Source: JAXLYE01 sp046351595
Lineage (GTDB): Bacteria > Myxococcota_A > Polyangia > Palsa-1104 > JAEUJZ01
Assembly (NCBI GenBank): GCA_046351595.1
Contig: JAXLYE010000019.1
Span: forward strand, 1-40,161
Length of the DNA stretch: 40,161 bases
Direction of reading: 5' to 3'
Shown here in pieces: positions 30,616-38,077 of the stretch (position 1 is its first letter; every line of letters starts with the position of its first letter). Made by a program: the position numbers and the translations under genes. The notes below the pieces were generated by a model, which was not told the origin of the DNA, ran no database searches, and worked only from the letters and a program-made list of their open reading frames with translations.

Positions 30616-31959
30616 ATGAAACGGCCCAAGCTCGATGAGCTCCGTGATCTGCTCGCCGACGCAGCAGAGCACGAGACCCCGGCCGCCGTCCCCCTGATCG
30701 AGGCGGCGGCAGAGCTGCTCGACCTCGCCCGCCAGGTCCAAGAGGGTGAGATGGCGCAGGTCGGCGAGGTGCTGGCTCGAGCGGCCCCCGAAGCGGTGGG
30801 CCTGCTTCTTCGCCAGCGTCGAAAGGCGGCCAAGCTCTCGGTGCGGCAGCTCGCCCAGCGCGCCGGCCTGTCGAAAGGGACCGTCTTCAACGTGGAGACG
30901 GGCCGCACCGCGCCCTCGCCCCAGACTTTGGCAGCGCTGGCGCGGGTGCGGGAAATGCGCCTGGCAGAAACGGCGGGGCCGCGCGAGCGTCCCGACTGCT
31001 GGCTACCCCAGGGCTATGACCCGCTGGCGCTGCTGATGGATCTCCGCGGGGCGCTGAACAGCCCCGGCGGCTTCCTCGAGCAGACGTGCTTGTACCTGGA
31101 TCACGCCAGCGCGCTCGACTGGCTGGCCATCTGCAGCGCGCCGGCCTACGTCGAGGCCAACCGCGCTCTCCCCCTGCAGCCGATGGCGCAGGCGCTGATG
31201 GCCGAGGCATGCCGCGGCCTCGACCTGGTCGCCCTCGGGCCCGGCGATGGTCAGGTAGAGATCGCGCTGTGCAAAGAACTCTGCGCCGCGAGCGCGTCCC
31301 CCGACGTCCACCTGTTCCTGATCGACATCAGCCACACGCTGCTCACCGTGGCGCACCGGCGCGCGCGCGAGGAACTCGCCCCGCTCGGCGTGCAGGTGGA
31401 GAGCATCCACGGCGACTTCCACCAGCTCGGGCGCTACCACGTCTTGAACCGACGCACCGGCAGCCCGCGCCGCAGCTGCTACGTGCTGCTGGGAAACACG
31501 CTGGCCAACCTCGATCACGAAGCGCGCTTCGTTCGCGACGTGCTGTCCTCGGCGAACACCGGCGACTTCATGCTACTCGACTTCAGCCTGGTGTACGCGG
31601 ACGCCGAGGACGCCGAGGCCGTGCGGCGCGCCGAGCCGGTGCTGAACCGCCCGCTCAGCCCGTCCTTTGAGCGCTGGCTCGGCGGCCTGGTGCAGAGGTA
31701 CAGCAGCGAGGTCGACAGCTTCACCCTCGGCACCGATGTCTTGACCGAGTGCGCGATCCCGGGCAGCTACGAGATCGGTTACTTCGCCGACGTGCAGCTG
31801 CGCGACGGACAGTCGCGGCGTCACTACCTCGCCCGCGCGCGCCGGTACGACAGGGGGAAGCTGCTCGCCGCGTTCGCGCGGCACGGGTGGCACGAGGCCC
31901 AGGTGCTGCCGTGCGGCCAGGGCGCGCGGGCGGTGCTGGCGCTGTTGCGGCGGGCGTAG
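30616..31959 (+). CDS. XRE-HTH fused to EgtD-like SAM methyltransferase
   Basis: 447 residues, complete. Residues 1-60 helical; 65-115 XRE HTH (LRQRRKAAKLSVRQLAQRAG, KGTVFNVETGR); about 125-440 an EgtD-like (Methyltransf_33) domain. SAM motif ALGPGDG (206-212), acidic D237, GDF (266-268), LLGNTLANL (291-299), LLDFSL, and a C-terminal strand/helix set. In free-standing EgtD the product is hercynine; the HTH fusion points to regulation. A truncated homologue lies at 1-660 in element A, also beside the repressor. Nothing tells the substrate. Confidence 0.85.
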   Translation: MKRPKLDELRDLLADAAEHETPAAVPLIEAAAELLDLARQVQEGEMAQVGEVLARAAPEAVGLLLRQRRKAAKLSVRQLAQRAGLSKGTVFNVETGRTAPSPQTLAALARVREMRLAETAGPRERPDCWLPQGYDPLALLMDLRGALNSPGGFLEQTCLYLDHASALDWLAICSAPAYVEANRALPLQPMAQALMAEACRGLDLVALGPGDGQVEIALCKELCAASASPDVHLFLIDISHTLLTVAHRRAREELAPLGVQVESIHGDFHQLGRYHVLNRRTGSPRRSCYVLLGNTLANLDHEARFVRDVLSSANTGDFMLLDFSLVYADAEDAEAVRRAEPVLNRPLSPSFERWLGGLVQRYSSEVDSFTLGTDVLTECAIPGSYEIGYFADVQLRDGQSRRHYLARARRYDRGKLLAAFARHGWHEAQVLPCGQGARAVLALLRRA

Positions 31960-31977
31960 CTGCGCCGCCGGGGGCGT

Positions 31978-32433
31978 TTAGTTTCCTGGGTTGCCCTCGG
32001 CTTGGCCGTGCCCGACGTCCGCCTCAGCGGAGCGCAGATCGCCGACATCGACTGGCGGTTCTTCGGATGCAAGGCTCCGCACAGCGGTATGCACCTGCCG
32101 CGTCAGCCGTGCATGATCATGGCTATAAGTTGCGGCTAGCAGTATCACGCGGTCGCTCTTTGCAGAATAGGCGACGATCACACGCATTGTGCGGTTACAC
32201 GTAAGCTCTACTATTGCTTCGCTCGCCACAGCTGGCACACGATGATATACCTGTGGCTTCCAGCCTCTCATGCAGGTATCGCGAAAGATATCGGACTTGA
32301 ACGAGATGAGATCGTCGAAGAGCTTATTAATCACTTCTTCGGCTTGTCGGCGTTGCTTTGGTTGTAACGCCCTGATCTCTTTCTGAAAATCTTTGCCTGG
32401 AAAGCCCTGGTGTGCGAGGAGGCGGCGAGGCAT
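31978..32433 (-). CDS. Putative toxin paired with Panacea antitoxin
   Basis: 151 residues; its ATG overlaps the antitoxin stop by one base (TGATG). The sequence FQKEIRALQPKQRRQAEEVI, YHRVPAVASEAIVELTCN, MRVIVAYSAK and ILLAATYSHD has the helix-then-beta-sheet order of RelE/ParE-type toxins, but catalytic residues cannot be named. It looks AT-richer than the flanks, indicating separate acquisition. The antitoxin-first gene order fits Panacea systems. Confidence 0.6.
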   Translation of the reverse strand: MPRRLLAHQGFPGKDFQKEIRALQPKQRRQAEEVINKLFDDLISFKSDIFRDTCMRGWKPQVYHRVPAVASEAIVELTCNRTMRVIVAYSAKSDRVILLAATYSHDHARLTRQVHTAVRSLASEEPPVDVGDLRSAEADVGHGQAEGNPGN

Positions 32434-33017
32434 CAAGACACTCGACGGAGTAGGTCTGCCGCTGACTTGATCTCCACCGAAGACTGTTCCAGGTTTGTCA
32501 TGTCGAGCTTCTCGATCCGCTCGCACGTAGCCTGCCAGGATCGGGAAATCCGAAAGTAGGCACTCTCTCCCGTATCCGCCGTGGCATTGGAACCCCACTT
32601 ATCGCGCGGGATATGCGTGTTCATTTGCTTGGTGAGCCGACCGAGCGCCTCCATATCGAGTTTTCCGAACTCATCGGCTATTGCGTCAACCACTTCTTGC
32701 TCTTCGGCGGTCAGCTGCTCGTAACTGTTAGCCAGGGTTATTCTGGTGTCCTCAGAGTACGGCTGTTCGCTAACCTTGAACGCCTTTGAATCGGCGATCC
32801 CATGGTAAACTTCACGGGTAACAACCCCATACTGCCAGCACTGGTAGGAACCGCCTGCTATAGCGCGGCCGAGCGTTCCCTTTGCGAGCACATCGACCAA
32901 GTATGGCAGTTTGACGGCCTGCGTTTTGGTCAAGTAACCGAGCCGTTCGCACAGGCGCGCCAAGACGGCTTCCATGCGCGGCGTGATGGCAGGCTCTTTG
33001 GCCTTCGGCTTTCTCAT
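32433..33017 (-). CDS. Panacea-domain (DUF4065/SocA-like) antitoxin
   Basis: 194 residues; GGAGAGGG five bases before the ATG at 33017 decides the start over those at 33053 and 33077. The N-terminal 90 residues (MEAVLARLCERLGYLTKTQA, VKLPYLVDVLAKGTLGRAIA, YQCWQYGVVTREVYHGI) are a Panacea domain, the antitoxin half of hyperpromiscuous toxin-antitoxin pairs. The rest is helical and acidic. It looks AT-richer than neighbouring genes. Likely stabilises the integrated element or defends against other phages. Confidence 0.75.
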   Translation of the reverse strand: MRKPKAKEPAITPRMEAVLARLCERLGYLTKTQAVKLPYLVDVLAKGTLGRAIAGGSYQCWQYGVVTREVYHGIADSKAFKVSEQPYSEDTRITLANSYEQLTAEEQEVVDAIADEFGKLDMEALGRLTKQMNTHIPRDKWGSNATADTGESAYFRISRSWQATCERIEKLDMTNLEQSSVEIKSAADLLRRVS

Positions 33018-33054
33018 GGCGACCCTCTCCGCTGCTGCCTGATAACTGCTCATA

Positions 33055-33082
33055 TGTATAGTCCTTACTGCTGACAAATCAA
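33055..33082 (-). promoter_or_regulatory. Promoter of the toxin-antitoxin pair
   Basis: Minus strand TTGATT (33082-33077), 16-base spacer, TATACA (33060-33055), placing transcription start near 33048, upstream of the chosen antitoxin ATG at 33017. Confidence 0.5.
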
Positions 33083-33378
33083 GATGGGGACAGGAGAGCC
33101 CGGGCTCGTCACTCGGTGCTCATACCATGCCCAGCCGAGATCCTGTCCGCAAAATCAATGAGTTTGCGGACAGTCCAGCTCGCCGGATCTACCCTCACGC
33201 TGCGGGCCGTCAGTGCCTTGATCTTGTCAGCCCCCTTGTGCTCCACCGTCGCAGCGTTGCCTCCGTCGCTGACGCTATGGCCGCACCGCCTCCAGGAAGG
33301 GAAAGCCAGTGCCTGGCAAGGTGGACGTCGCCGGGGAGGGCGCGGCATAGCGCGGCATGCCGCGGCTTTTGAAAAGCG

Positions 33379-33399
33379 CATGCCGCGCTTCTATTCTCC
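33379..33399 (+). repeat. Subterminal direct repeat of element B, right copy
   Basis: 21 bp starting CATGCCGCGCTTCTATTC, 19 matches to 13999-14019, in the same orientation and 198 bp inside the right att copy. Preceded by repeated GCGCGGCAT motifs (33340-33360). No gene is supported between 33083 and 33597; the stretch also carries several CCGTCGSTG-like words. Confidence 0.55.
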
Positions 33400-33597
33400 G
33401 ACGGTGGTCTTCTCTCCTCCGCGGCATCGCGGCTAGGAATCAGGAAAAGTCCAGGGCGCCGAAACCATCCAGGGCCAAGCGTGGCAATCCGTGGCAATCG
33501 GTAGCTATGTGTATCTATCGAGAGCGGTCGGAGGCCAAAAAGAGGGGAAAAGCCGTTGAAAGACAGGGGAGAATGGGCAGGCGATTAGTTGCGGGTT

Positions 33598-33655
33598 CAG
33601 CGACGGGAAAAGCGCGCCCGGCAGGTCTCGAACCTGCGGCCCACGGCTTAGAAGG
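33598..33655 (-). repeat. att site, copy 2 (3' half of tRNA-Arg TCT)
   Basis: Same 44-base core as at 13855-13898. Here the base-paired anticodon stem GCGGC/GCCGT is also intact on the minus strand, but the D-arm and 5' acceptor are still missing. So neither copy in the window is the functional chromosomal tRNA gene. TTTTCACCGTCGGTG follows at 33672, mirrored by CAGCGACGGGAAAA at the left edge. Confidence 0.85.
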
Positions 33656-33751
33656 CCGCCGCTCGCGGCCTAATTTTCACCGTCGGTGAGCTGGCTAAAA
33701 TTTAGTCAAGTAGGCCGCAAAAGCAGGGGGTGGGGTGGATCGTCGATTTCT

Positions 33752-33815
33752 ATGTCCCATGTACCACCGCCCGTCGGTGGAGACGGTAGGACATGCGGAA
33801 AGCCATGTACCACGG
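33752..33815. repeat. Putative integrase arm sites, left end of element C
   Basis: ATGTCCCAT (33752), ATGTACCACCG (33759), inverted GTAGGACAT (33786-33794) and ATGTACCACGG (33805-33815). These match the ATGTNCYAC set at 13571-13659, not the arms of element B. 33656-33838 has no gene. Confidence 0.5.
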
Positions 33816-33838
33816 TGCCCCCTTGACTGGGCGGGGGC

Positions 33839-34381
33839 TCAGCTCGCTGGCGGGATCGTGCTGTTGGGGAGCTGACCCTGAAGAGGCACCGCCTTTCCAA
33901 TGCGGGGGCGCTGCGAATAGGCCACCACCGCCAGCTCCAGCGTCGTGCATGCAAGGCCGATCCCGTCTTCCTCGGGGAGCGGCAGCTGCAGCTCCTGCAC
34001 CGCGGTGACCACCTGCAGCCTCACCGACAAGCCCGGGTCCACCATGCGCTTCAGCCGGTTGCGGCGGGCTCCAAGCCTCACCGTCCACAGCCGCGCCAGC
34101 TCCTCCGCCTCACGCACGGCGGCCAGCTGCTGCAGGTACTCCAGCGGCGTCAGCTTGGGTCCCGCCGTGATCGCACAGGCCCGGTCGATCTCTTCGCGCA
34201 GACGCGGCGCCGAGACGCTCGCTGAACGGCCCGCGCCCGCTTCGGATCGCGCCTCGAACGCCGCGCGCCGGCACTCGGCCGAGCAGTAGCGGCGATCACT
34301 TCGGGTAACTGGAAACTCGCGACGGTCCCAAATGCAGTGAGCCGTTCGAACGGCTTTGCGGGCGGATGATGGGCTGGCCAT
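33839..34381 (-). CDS. Zinc-finger protein at the left end of element C
   Basis: 180 residues. The N-terminal CIWDRREFPVTRSDRRYCSA followed by ECRRAAF is a four-Cys treble-clef-like finger of the sort seen in small phage DNA-binding proteins. The helical remainder (LTPLEYLQQLAAVREAEELA) is unassigned. Divergent from structural cassette C, with CCGTTCGAACGG palindromes over and before its 5' end. Possibly the regulator of that cassette. Confidence 0.6.
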   Translation of the reverse strand: MASPSSARKAVRTAHCIWDRREFPVTRSDRRYCSAECRRAAFEARSEAGAGRSASVSAPRLREEIDRACAITAGPKLTPLEYLQQLAAVREAEELARLWTVRLGARRNRLKRMVDPGLSVRLQVVTAVQELQLPLPEEDGIGLACTTLELAVVAYSQRPRIGKAVPLQGQLPNSTIPPAS

Positions 34382-34499
34382 GGGGACTCCTCCGAACGAA
34401 TCAGGAACGCCTTGGTCGACGGCTCGGTGCGATCCGTTCGAACGCTTCCCAGAGCGCTGTGCAGAGTCTCCTCTTGGCGCCTTCCGAACGGATAAGGAA
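34340..34499. promoter_or_regulatory. Array of CCGTTCGAACGG-type palindromes
   Basis: A perfect 16-bp palindrome AGCCGTTCGAACGGCT (34340-34355) and related sites at 34391 (TCCGAACGAATCAGGAAC), 34432 (ATCCGTTCGAACGC) and 34483 (TCCGAACGGATAAGGAAC) recur every 41-51 bases between the divergent zinc-finger gene and cassette C. TTGACG at 34518 may be the -35 box of the cassette; the -10 is unclear. Confidence 0.5.
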
Positions 34500-34554
34500 C
34501 GGCTCGGAACATACTTCTTGACGGGCTCTAGTACAAGTAGGTTATCGACGGAGA

Positions 34555-35340
34555 ATGAACTACGGAAACGGCGAAGAGGAAGACGGCGATCTCAACGTAC
34601 GCACTCATGTGGAAGAGATCGGGCGCGGGCATGGTCCGGAAGCGAAGGCACGGGCGGACGCAAGGCGCCACCAGAGCGAGAGCACGACTCCCACCGGCCT
34701 GATCGAGCACGCCGTGCGCATGCACCGGGAGCTGCTCGCCGAGGCCCGCGCCGAGTATGACCGGATCGTGGCGTCGGCTCGGGAGCTGGCCAAGGAGATG
34801 TTGGAGGACGCGCAGGCTCAGCGCGAGCTGCAGCGCAGCGAGCAACGCGCCATTGCCCACGTCACCGGCGAGCTGGTCGAAGCCCAGCTGAGCCACCTGC
34901 AGGCGCTGAAGGAAGTGAACGACAAGCTCCGCCAGCCGGTCGAGCGCGCACCGACGGCGGCCGAGTCGCTCGCTGACGCCTTGAAGCACTTCGCGACGGT
35001 CGGATTTCCGATTCTGTTCAAGGGCCAGCGCCTGTTGGAGGGCGCCGAGGATCGCTTCAACGCCAGCGTGAAGGGAGCGGCGGGCGGCACGGCTCCCTCC
35101 GGCGGACAGTCCTCGCCGGCCGCGGACGCAGAGGCGGACTTCTCGGCCCTCAAGCTCAGCGAGCTAAAGCCGCTCTTCGCCGAGCTGCCCGAGGACTTCA
35201 TCGGCGCTTTTGCCGCAGAGCGCAGCATCCGCTCGTTCGACGATGTCACGATTGGCGATGTGCGGGCTCTCTTTGCCGAGGTGAAGAGGCGTCGAGCGGC
35301 AGCGGCAAGGGATGGGGGCGAGGACCCGGGCCGTGCGTAG
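34555..35340 (+). CDS. Coiled-coil protein, first gene of structural cassette C
   Basis: 261 residues. A long helical coiled coil spans about 45-135 (HRELLAEARAEYDRIVASAR ... AIAHVTGELVEAQLSHLQAL), then a disordered linker and an acidic, compact C-terminal part. Analogous in position to 15390-16118. Scaffold or minor virion protein inferred. Confidence 0.6.
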   Translation: MNYGNGEEEDGDLNVRTHVEEIGRGHGPEAKARADARRHQSESTTPTGLIEHAVRMHRELLAEARAEYDRIVASARELAKEMLEDAQAQRELQRSEQRAIAHVTGELVEAQLSHLQALKEVNDKLRQPVERAPTAAESLADALKHFATVGFPILFKGQRLLEGAEDRFNASVKGAAGGTAPSGGQSSPAADAEADFSALKLSELKPLFAELPEDFIGAFAAERSIRSFDDVTIGDVRALFAEVKRRRAAAARDGGEDPGRA

Positions 35341-35785
35341 TCCCTACGACGTGCTCGGCGTGCCTCCGTCGGCCTCGCAGGAGGAGATACGCCGCGCCTA
35401 CCGCCGCAGAGCGCGCGAGGTGCACCCCGACGTCTGCGGCGAAGGCAAGCGCGCCGAGTGGGACGAGCTCAAGGCAGCGTACGAGTGCCTGATGCCGCCC
35501 CGCCAGGCCCCCGATCTGCTGTTTACCTGGGCCCCGATCGAGCAGATGGCCCAGCAGATCGACCCGATGCTGCAGCAGGGGATTCACTCCCTTCGCGATC
35601 GCCTCAAGGCGCGCGCGGTGCAGCCTTCGGCCGATGGCCAGCCGCCCGGCTTCGTGCGCCGCGTGGTCCATCGCGTGGGACCCCCGGTCATCGACTTTGT
35701 GGCGGAAGCAGCGAGTCAGGCAGTGTCCGCATATTGGGAGGCGATATGGAGCGGCGCGAGCGACGTCCGAACGAGCAAAAGGTAA
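35312..35785 (+). CDS. DnaJ-domain protein in structural cassette C
   Basis: 157 residues from the ATG at 35312 (GTG at 35333 is also possible). Residues 11-65 are a J domain: SPYDVLGVPPSASQEEIRRA, YRRRAREVHPDV with the HPD motif that stimulates DnaK ATPase. The remaining 90 residues are helical and unlike DnaJ (no zinc domain), so this is a J-protein recruiting host DnaK, perhaps for virion assembly or replication. Confidence 0.8.
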   Translation: MGARTRAVRSPYDVLGVPPSASQEEIRRAYRRRAREVHPDVCGEGKRAEWDELKAAYECLMPPRQAPDLLFTWAPIEQMAQQIDPMLQQGIHSLRDRLKARAVQPSADGQPPGFVRRVVHRVGPPVIDFVAEAASQAVSAYWEAIWSGASDVRTSKR

Positions 35786-35973
35786 GGCTGAGCGAGGAGG
35801 AGCTTGATGCGCTCCGCGCCGTCCGCCGGGAGCAGAATCTGGAGTCGGACGCGCACGCGCTGCGCTGGTGCATCCGGCGCGTGCGGGACTTGTCCCTTTG
35901 CGCGCAGCGCAAACGGCGACGGCGGGGCCAGGTCCAGGAAGGGCCTGGCGCGGGCCTGCCCGTAGCGAAGTAG
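35746..35973 (+). CDS. Ribbon-helix-helix regulator
   Basis: 75 residues, starting within the end of the J-protein gene (40-base overlap). QKVRLSEEELDALRAVRREQ (strand and first helix) then AHALRWCIRRVRDL (second helix) is a ribbon-helix-helix dimer domain, followed by a basic tail. Probable operator-binding repressor of the cassette. Confidence 0.6.
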   Translation: MERRERRPNEQKVRLSEEELDALRAVRREQNLESDAHALRWCIRRVRDLSLCAQRKRRRRGQVQEGPGAGLPVAK

Positions 35974-36049
35974 CGTCCGGGCGCGGAATTCTCTGGGGCA
36001 ACCGAGGCCCGCACCCGCTGGCTCCAACCCGTACAGAGAGTGACCGCCC

Positions 36050-36505
36050 ATGGCAGCTACCGCGACGAGGGACGAGAAGTCGCTCAGCCCCGCTGAGAAG
36101 AAGATCATGAAGATGGGCTTCGCCCAAGGAGCCAAGGAGATCCGGAAGAAGGTCTCCGCGGCTCTGGGCCATCTGGCCGACCCCGCGTGGATGACCGGCG
36201 GCGACCTGGTCGCCGGCTTTTCAGGGATGGCGGTCGACCTCGGCGGCGGCATGCTGACGGAGAAGCTGGCGCAGCCGGCCAACGTCGGCGATGCGCCCAA
36301 CTTCGTTGCCCGCAACCGGGAGTACGTCAGCGGCGGGCTCTCGATGGGGCTCGGCGCGACGGCCTACGCCGCCAACCTCGCGATCAGCGGCTCGCGCGCG
36401 ACGCCTCTGCGCGTCGGCGTCCGCACCGCGACCACGACTGCCTTCTTCATGGGCATGCGCCGCGTGCTCTGTAAGAAGTTCCCCAAGTCGCTTCCGCAGT
36501 ACTGA
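36050..36505 (+). CDS. Small protein of structural cassette C
   Basis: 151 residues: basic helical N-terminus, then hydrophobic Gly/Ala-rich stretches (LVAGFSGMAVDLGGGML, LSMGLGATAYAANLAI) that could lie in a membrane. A virion membrane protein is possible. Confidence 0.5.
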   Translation: MAATATRDEKSLSPAEKKIMKMGFAQGAKEIRKKVSAALGHLADPAWMTGGDLVAGFSGMAVDLGGGMLTEKLAQPANVGDAPNFVARNREYVSGGLSMGLGATAYAANLAISGSRATPLRVGVRTATTTAFFMGMRRVLCKKFPKSLPQY

Positions 36506-36520
36506 GCCGCGGACCGACCG

Positions 36521-37396
36521 ATGCTGTCCAACGCGCCCGCTGAGCGCCTGTTTCAGGCGCTCGCACGGAGCCTGCGCTACGCCGATCCGGACGTGCGCGC
36601 CCTGCCCTCGCTCGGCAGCGCGCAGGTGCTCTGGACCCTGGCGCAAGTGCTGGGCGTGTGGGCCGATCTGCCGCTGCTTCCGGCGGGCTGGCTTCGCAGT
36701 GCGATCGCCACTGCGATCGAGCCGCTGCGGGGCGAACCCGCTGCAGCGCCGCTGCTCCGCGCGGCGCAGGCCGCCGCGCGGGCTACGACAAGCGCCGAGC
36801 TCGAAGCTGCGGCCCGGTCGCTTGGCGCGGGTCTGAGCTCGATCGGCGCCGGGCTGCTCGGGCAGCTGCTCGTGTCGCCGATGTTCACCAACTTGGAGCG
36901 CCTCGTTGAACAAGGCGCGCCCCGCCCTTCCGGAGGCAACGCCATGGCGGCGGATGACCTGTCCTTTGACGATGAAGACCTTCCCATGGAGGGCGAGACG
37001 CGCGACGTCGAACTCCCGCCGACGGCGCACACCACCTTCGACCCGCAGGGCCCGTGGGTCAACCCAGACGGACTGCCGACGGAAGGCGTCGACTGGACCA
37101 AGGTGGCCACCGCGGGCGTCGATGCGTTTCAGGACTTCCTGACCGGCGTCACGCGCAGCAACTACCAGCCGCCCCCGGGCACGACTCCGCAGACGCCGCC
37201 CGCCGAGCCGCCGCGGCCCCCGGCGCCGCCTCCCGGGCCGGCGCCTCCCTCCACGCCGCCTGCGCCGCCTGCGCAGGCCCGGAGCACGGGTGGCTCGGGC
37301 CTGCTCTGGGGTCTTCTCGGGCTTGCCGTGCTGGCCGGCGGCGCGGTGGCCGTCCGCTCGGGCGGCCGGCGCAGCCGTCGCGGAGACGTCCTGTGA
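36521..37396 (+). CDS. Proline-rich protein with C-terminal membrane helix
   Basis: 291 residues. The N-terminal 140 are helical, followed by an acidic segment (DDLSFDDEDLPMEGE), a Pro-rich spacer (residues about 210-250) and a C-terminal transmembrane helix (LLWGLLGLAVLAGGAVAV) with Arg-rich tail. Matches the Pro-rich protein of cassette B (16835) in type. Overlaps the next gene by GTGA. Confidence 0.6.
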   Translation: MLSNAPAERLFQALARSLRYADPDVRALPSLGSAQVLWTLAQVLGVWADLPLLPAGWLRSAIATAIEPLRGEPAAAPLLRAAQAAARATTSAELEAAARSLGAGLSSIGAGLLGQLLVSPMFTNLERLVEQGAPRPSGGNAMAADDLSFDDEDLPMEGETRDVELPPTAHTTFDPQGPWVNPDGLPTEGVDWTKVATAGVDAFQDFLTGVTRSNYQPPPGTTPQTPPAEPPRPPAPPPGPAPPSTPPAPPAQARSTGGSGLLWGLLGLAVLAGGAVAVRSGGRRSRRGDVL

Positions 37397-38058
37397 ACCC
37401 CGCCGAGTATTGGCGCGGTCGTGATTGGGCCGTGGCCAAACGGATCAGCGCGGCCACCGTGGCCGGACTGACGGCCAGGAATGACTTCGAGGTGGGCGTG
37501 TATGACCAGGCCCGCGGCGTCGCGCCGCGCGTCGGGCGTCCCGCCGCGACGCGCCCCGCCCCTGTGTTCACGGGCCCGGCGACCCCCACGCCGAACCCGA
37601 ACGTGCCGCCGGTTATCGTGCAGCCGCCGCCCGTGATCACACAGCCGCCGCCGGTCATCGGCTACCCCGGGCCGGTGCTCTACCAGCCGGGATTTCTGGA
37701 GGTCGCTGCGACGCTCTTCGGCAAGCCGGTGCCGCTTGACTTCGCGGTGAACCTGGAGCGCCGCCCCGCGGGCGACTGGCTGATCCTGGGCCTGCAGTTT
37801 GGCACGTCGATTCAGGTGCTCGGCCAGGACCCCGGCGACCGGCGCCGAGGCTACCGGCTGTCCGGCGCGGGCAGTGGCATCGCGACGCGCGTCGCGCAGC
37901 TCGTCGCCGCGCGTCAGCTGCCCCCCGATCCGCGCTACTTGCCGCCTCCGCGCGGCCCCCTTTTCAACTGGTACGGAGCGCGCACGTCCACGGGCGTGCG
38001 CCTCTTGTTCCGCAACGACCTGAACCAGCTGGGCGTCAACGTCGACGGCCAGCTCTGA
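37393..38058 (+). CDS. Structural-cassette protein with Pro-rich linker
   Basis: 221 residues from a GTG overlapping the preceding stop. Residues about 50-105 form a Pro/Val-rich linker with repeated PPPVI units (VIVQPPPVITQPPPVIG). The C-terminal 110 residues look like a compact beta-rich domain (WLILGLQFGTSIQVLGQDPG, VRLLFRNDLNQLGVNVDG). Putative surface or spike protein. Confidence 0.55.
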   Translation: MNPAEYWRGRDWAVAKRISAATVAGLTARNDFEVGVYDQARGVAPRVGRPAATRPAPVFTGPATPTPNPNVPPVIVQPPPVITQPPPVIGYPGPVLYQPGFLEVAATLFGKPVPLDFAVNLERRPAGDWLILGLQFGTSIQVLGQDPGDRRRGYRLSGAGSGIATRVAQLVAARQLPPDPRYLPPPRGPLFNWYGARTSTGVRLLFRNDLNQLGVNVDGQL

Positions 38059-38077
38059 GCAACGCAAGGAGAGCGTC

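Larger units (their letters stand above)
13841..33655. mobile_element. Element B, 19.76-kb integrated element bounded by tRNA-Arg fragments
   Basis: Two 58-bp direct repeats (13841-13898 and 33598-33655) enclose a coherent set: SF2 helicase, structural/lysis cassette, integrase and excisionase, replication operon, tandem-XRE repressor, HTH-methyltransferase and toxin-antitoxin. This is one complete temperate element by content. No terminase, portal or tail gene is recognised. It may be a virus of an unfamiliar type or a packaged satellite. Confidence 0.8.

Noticed and set aside
33109..33381. 90-codon minus-strand frame near the right end of element B
   Set aside because: Low-complexity, no ribosome site, overlaps att-region repeats; composition not like neighbouring genes.
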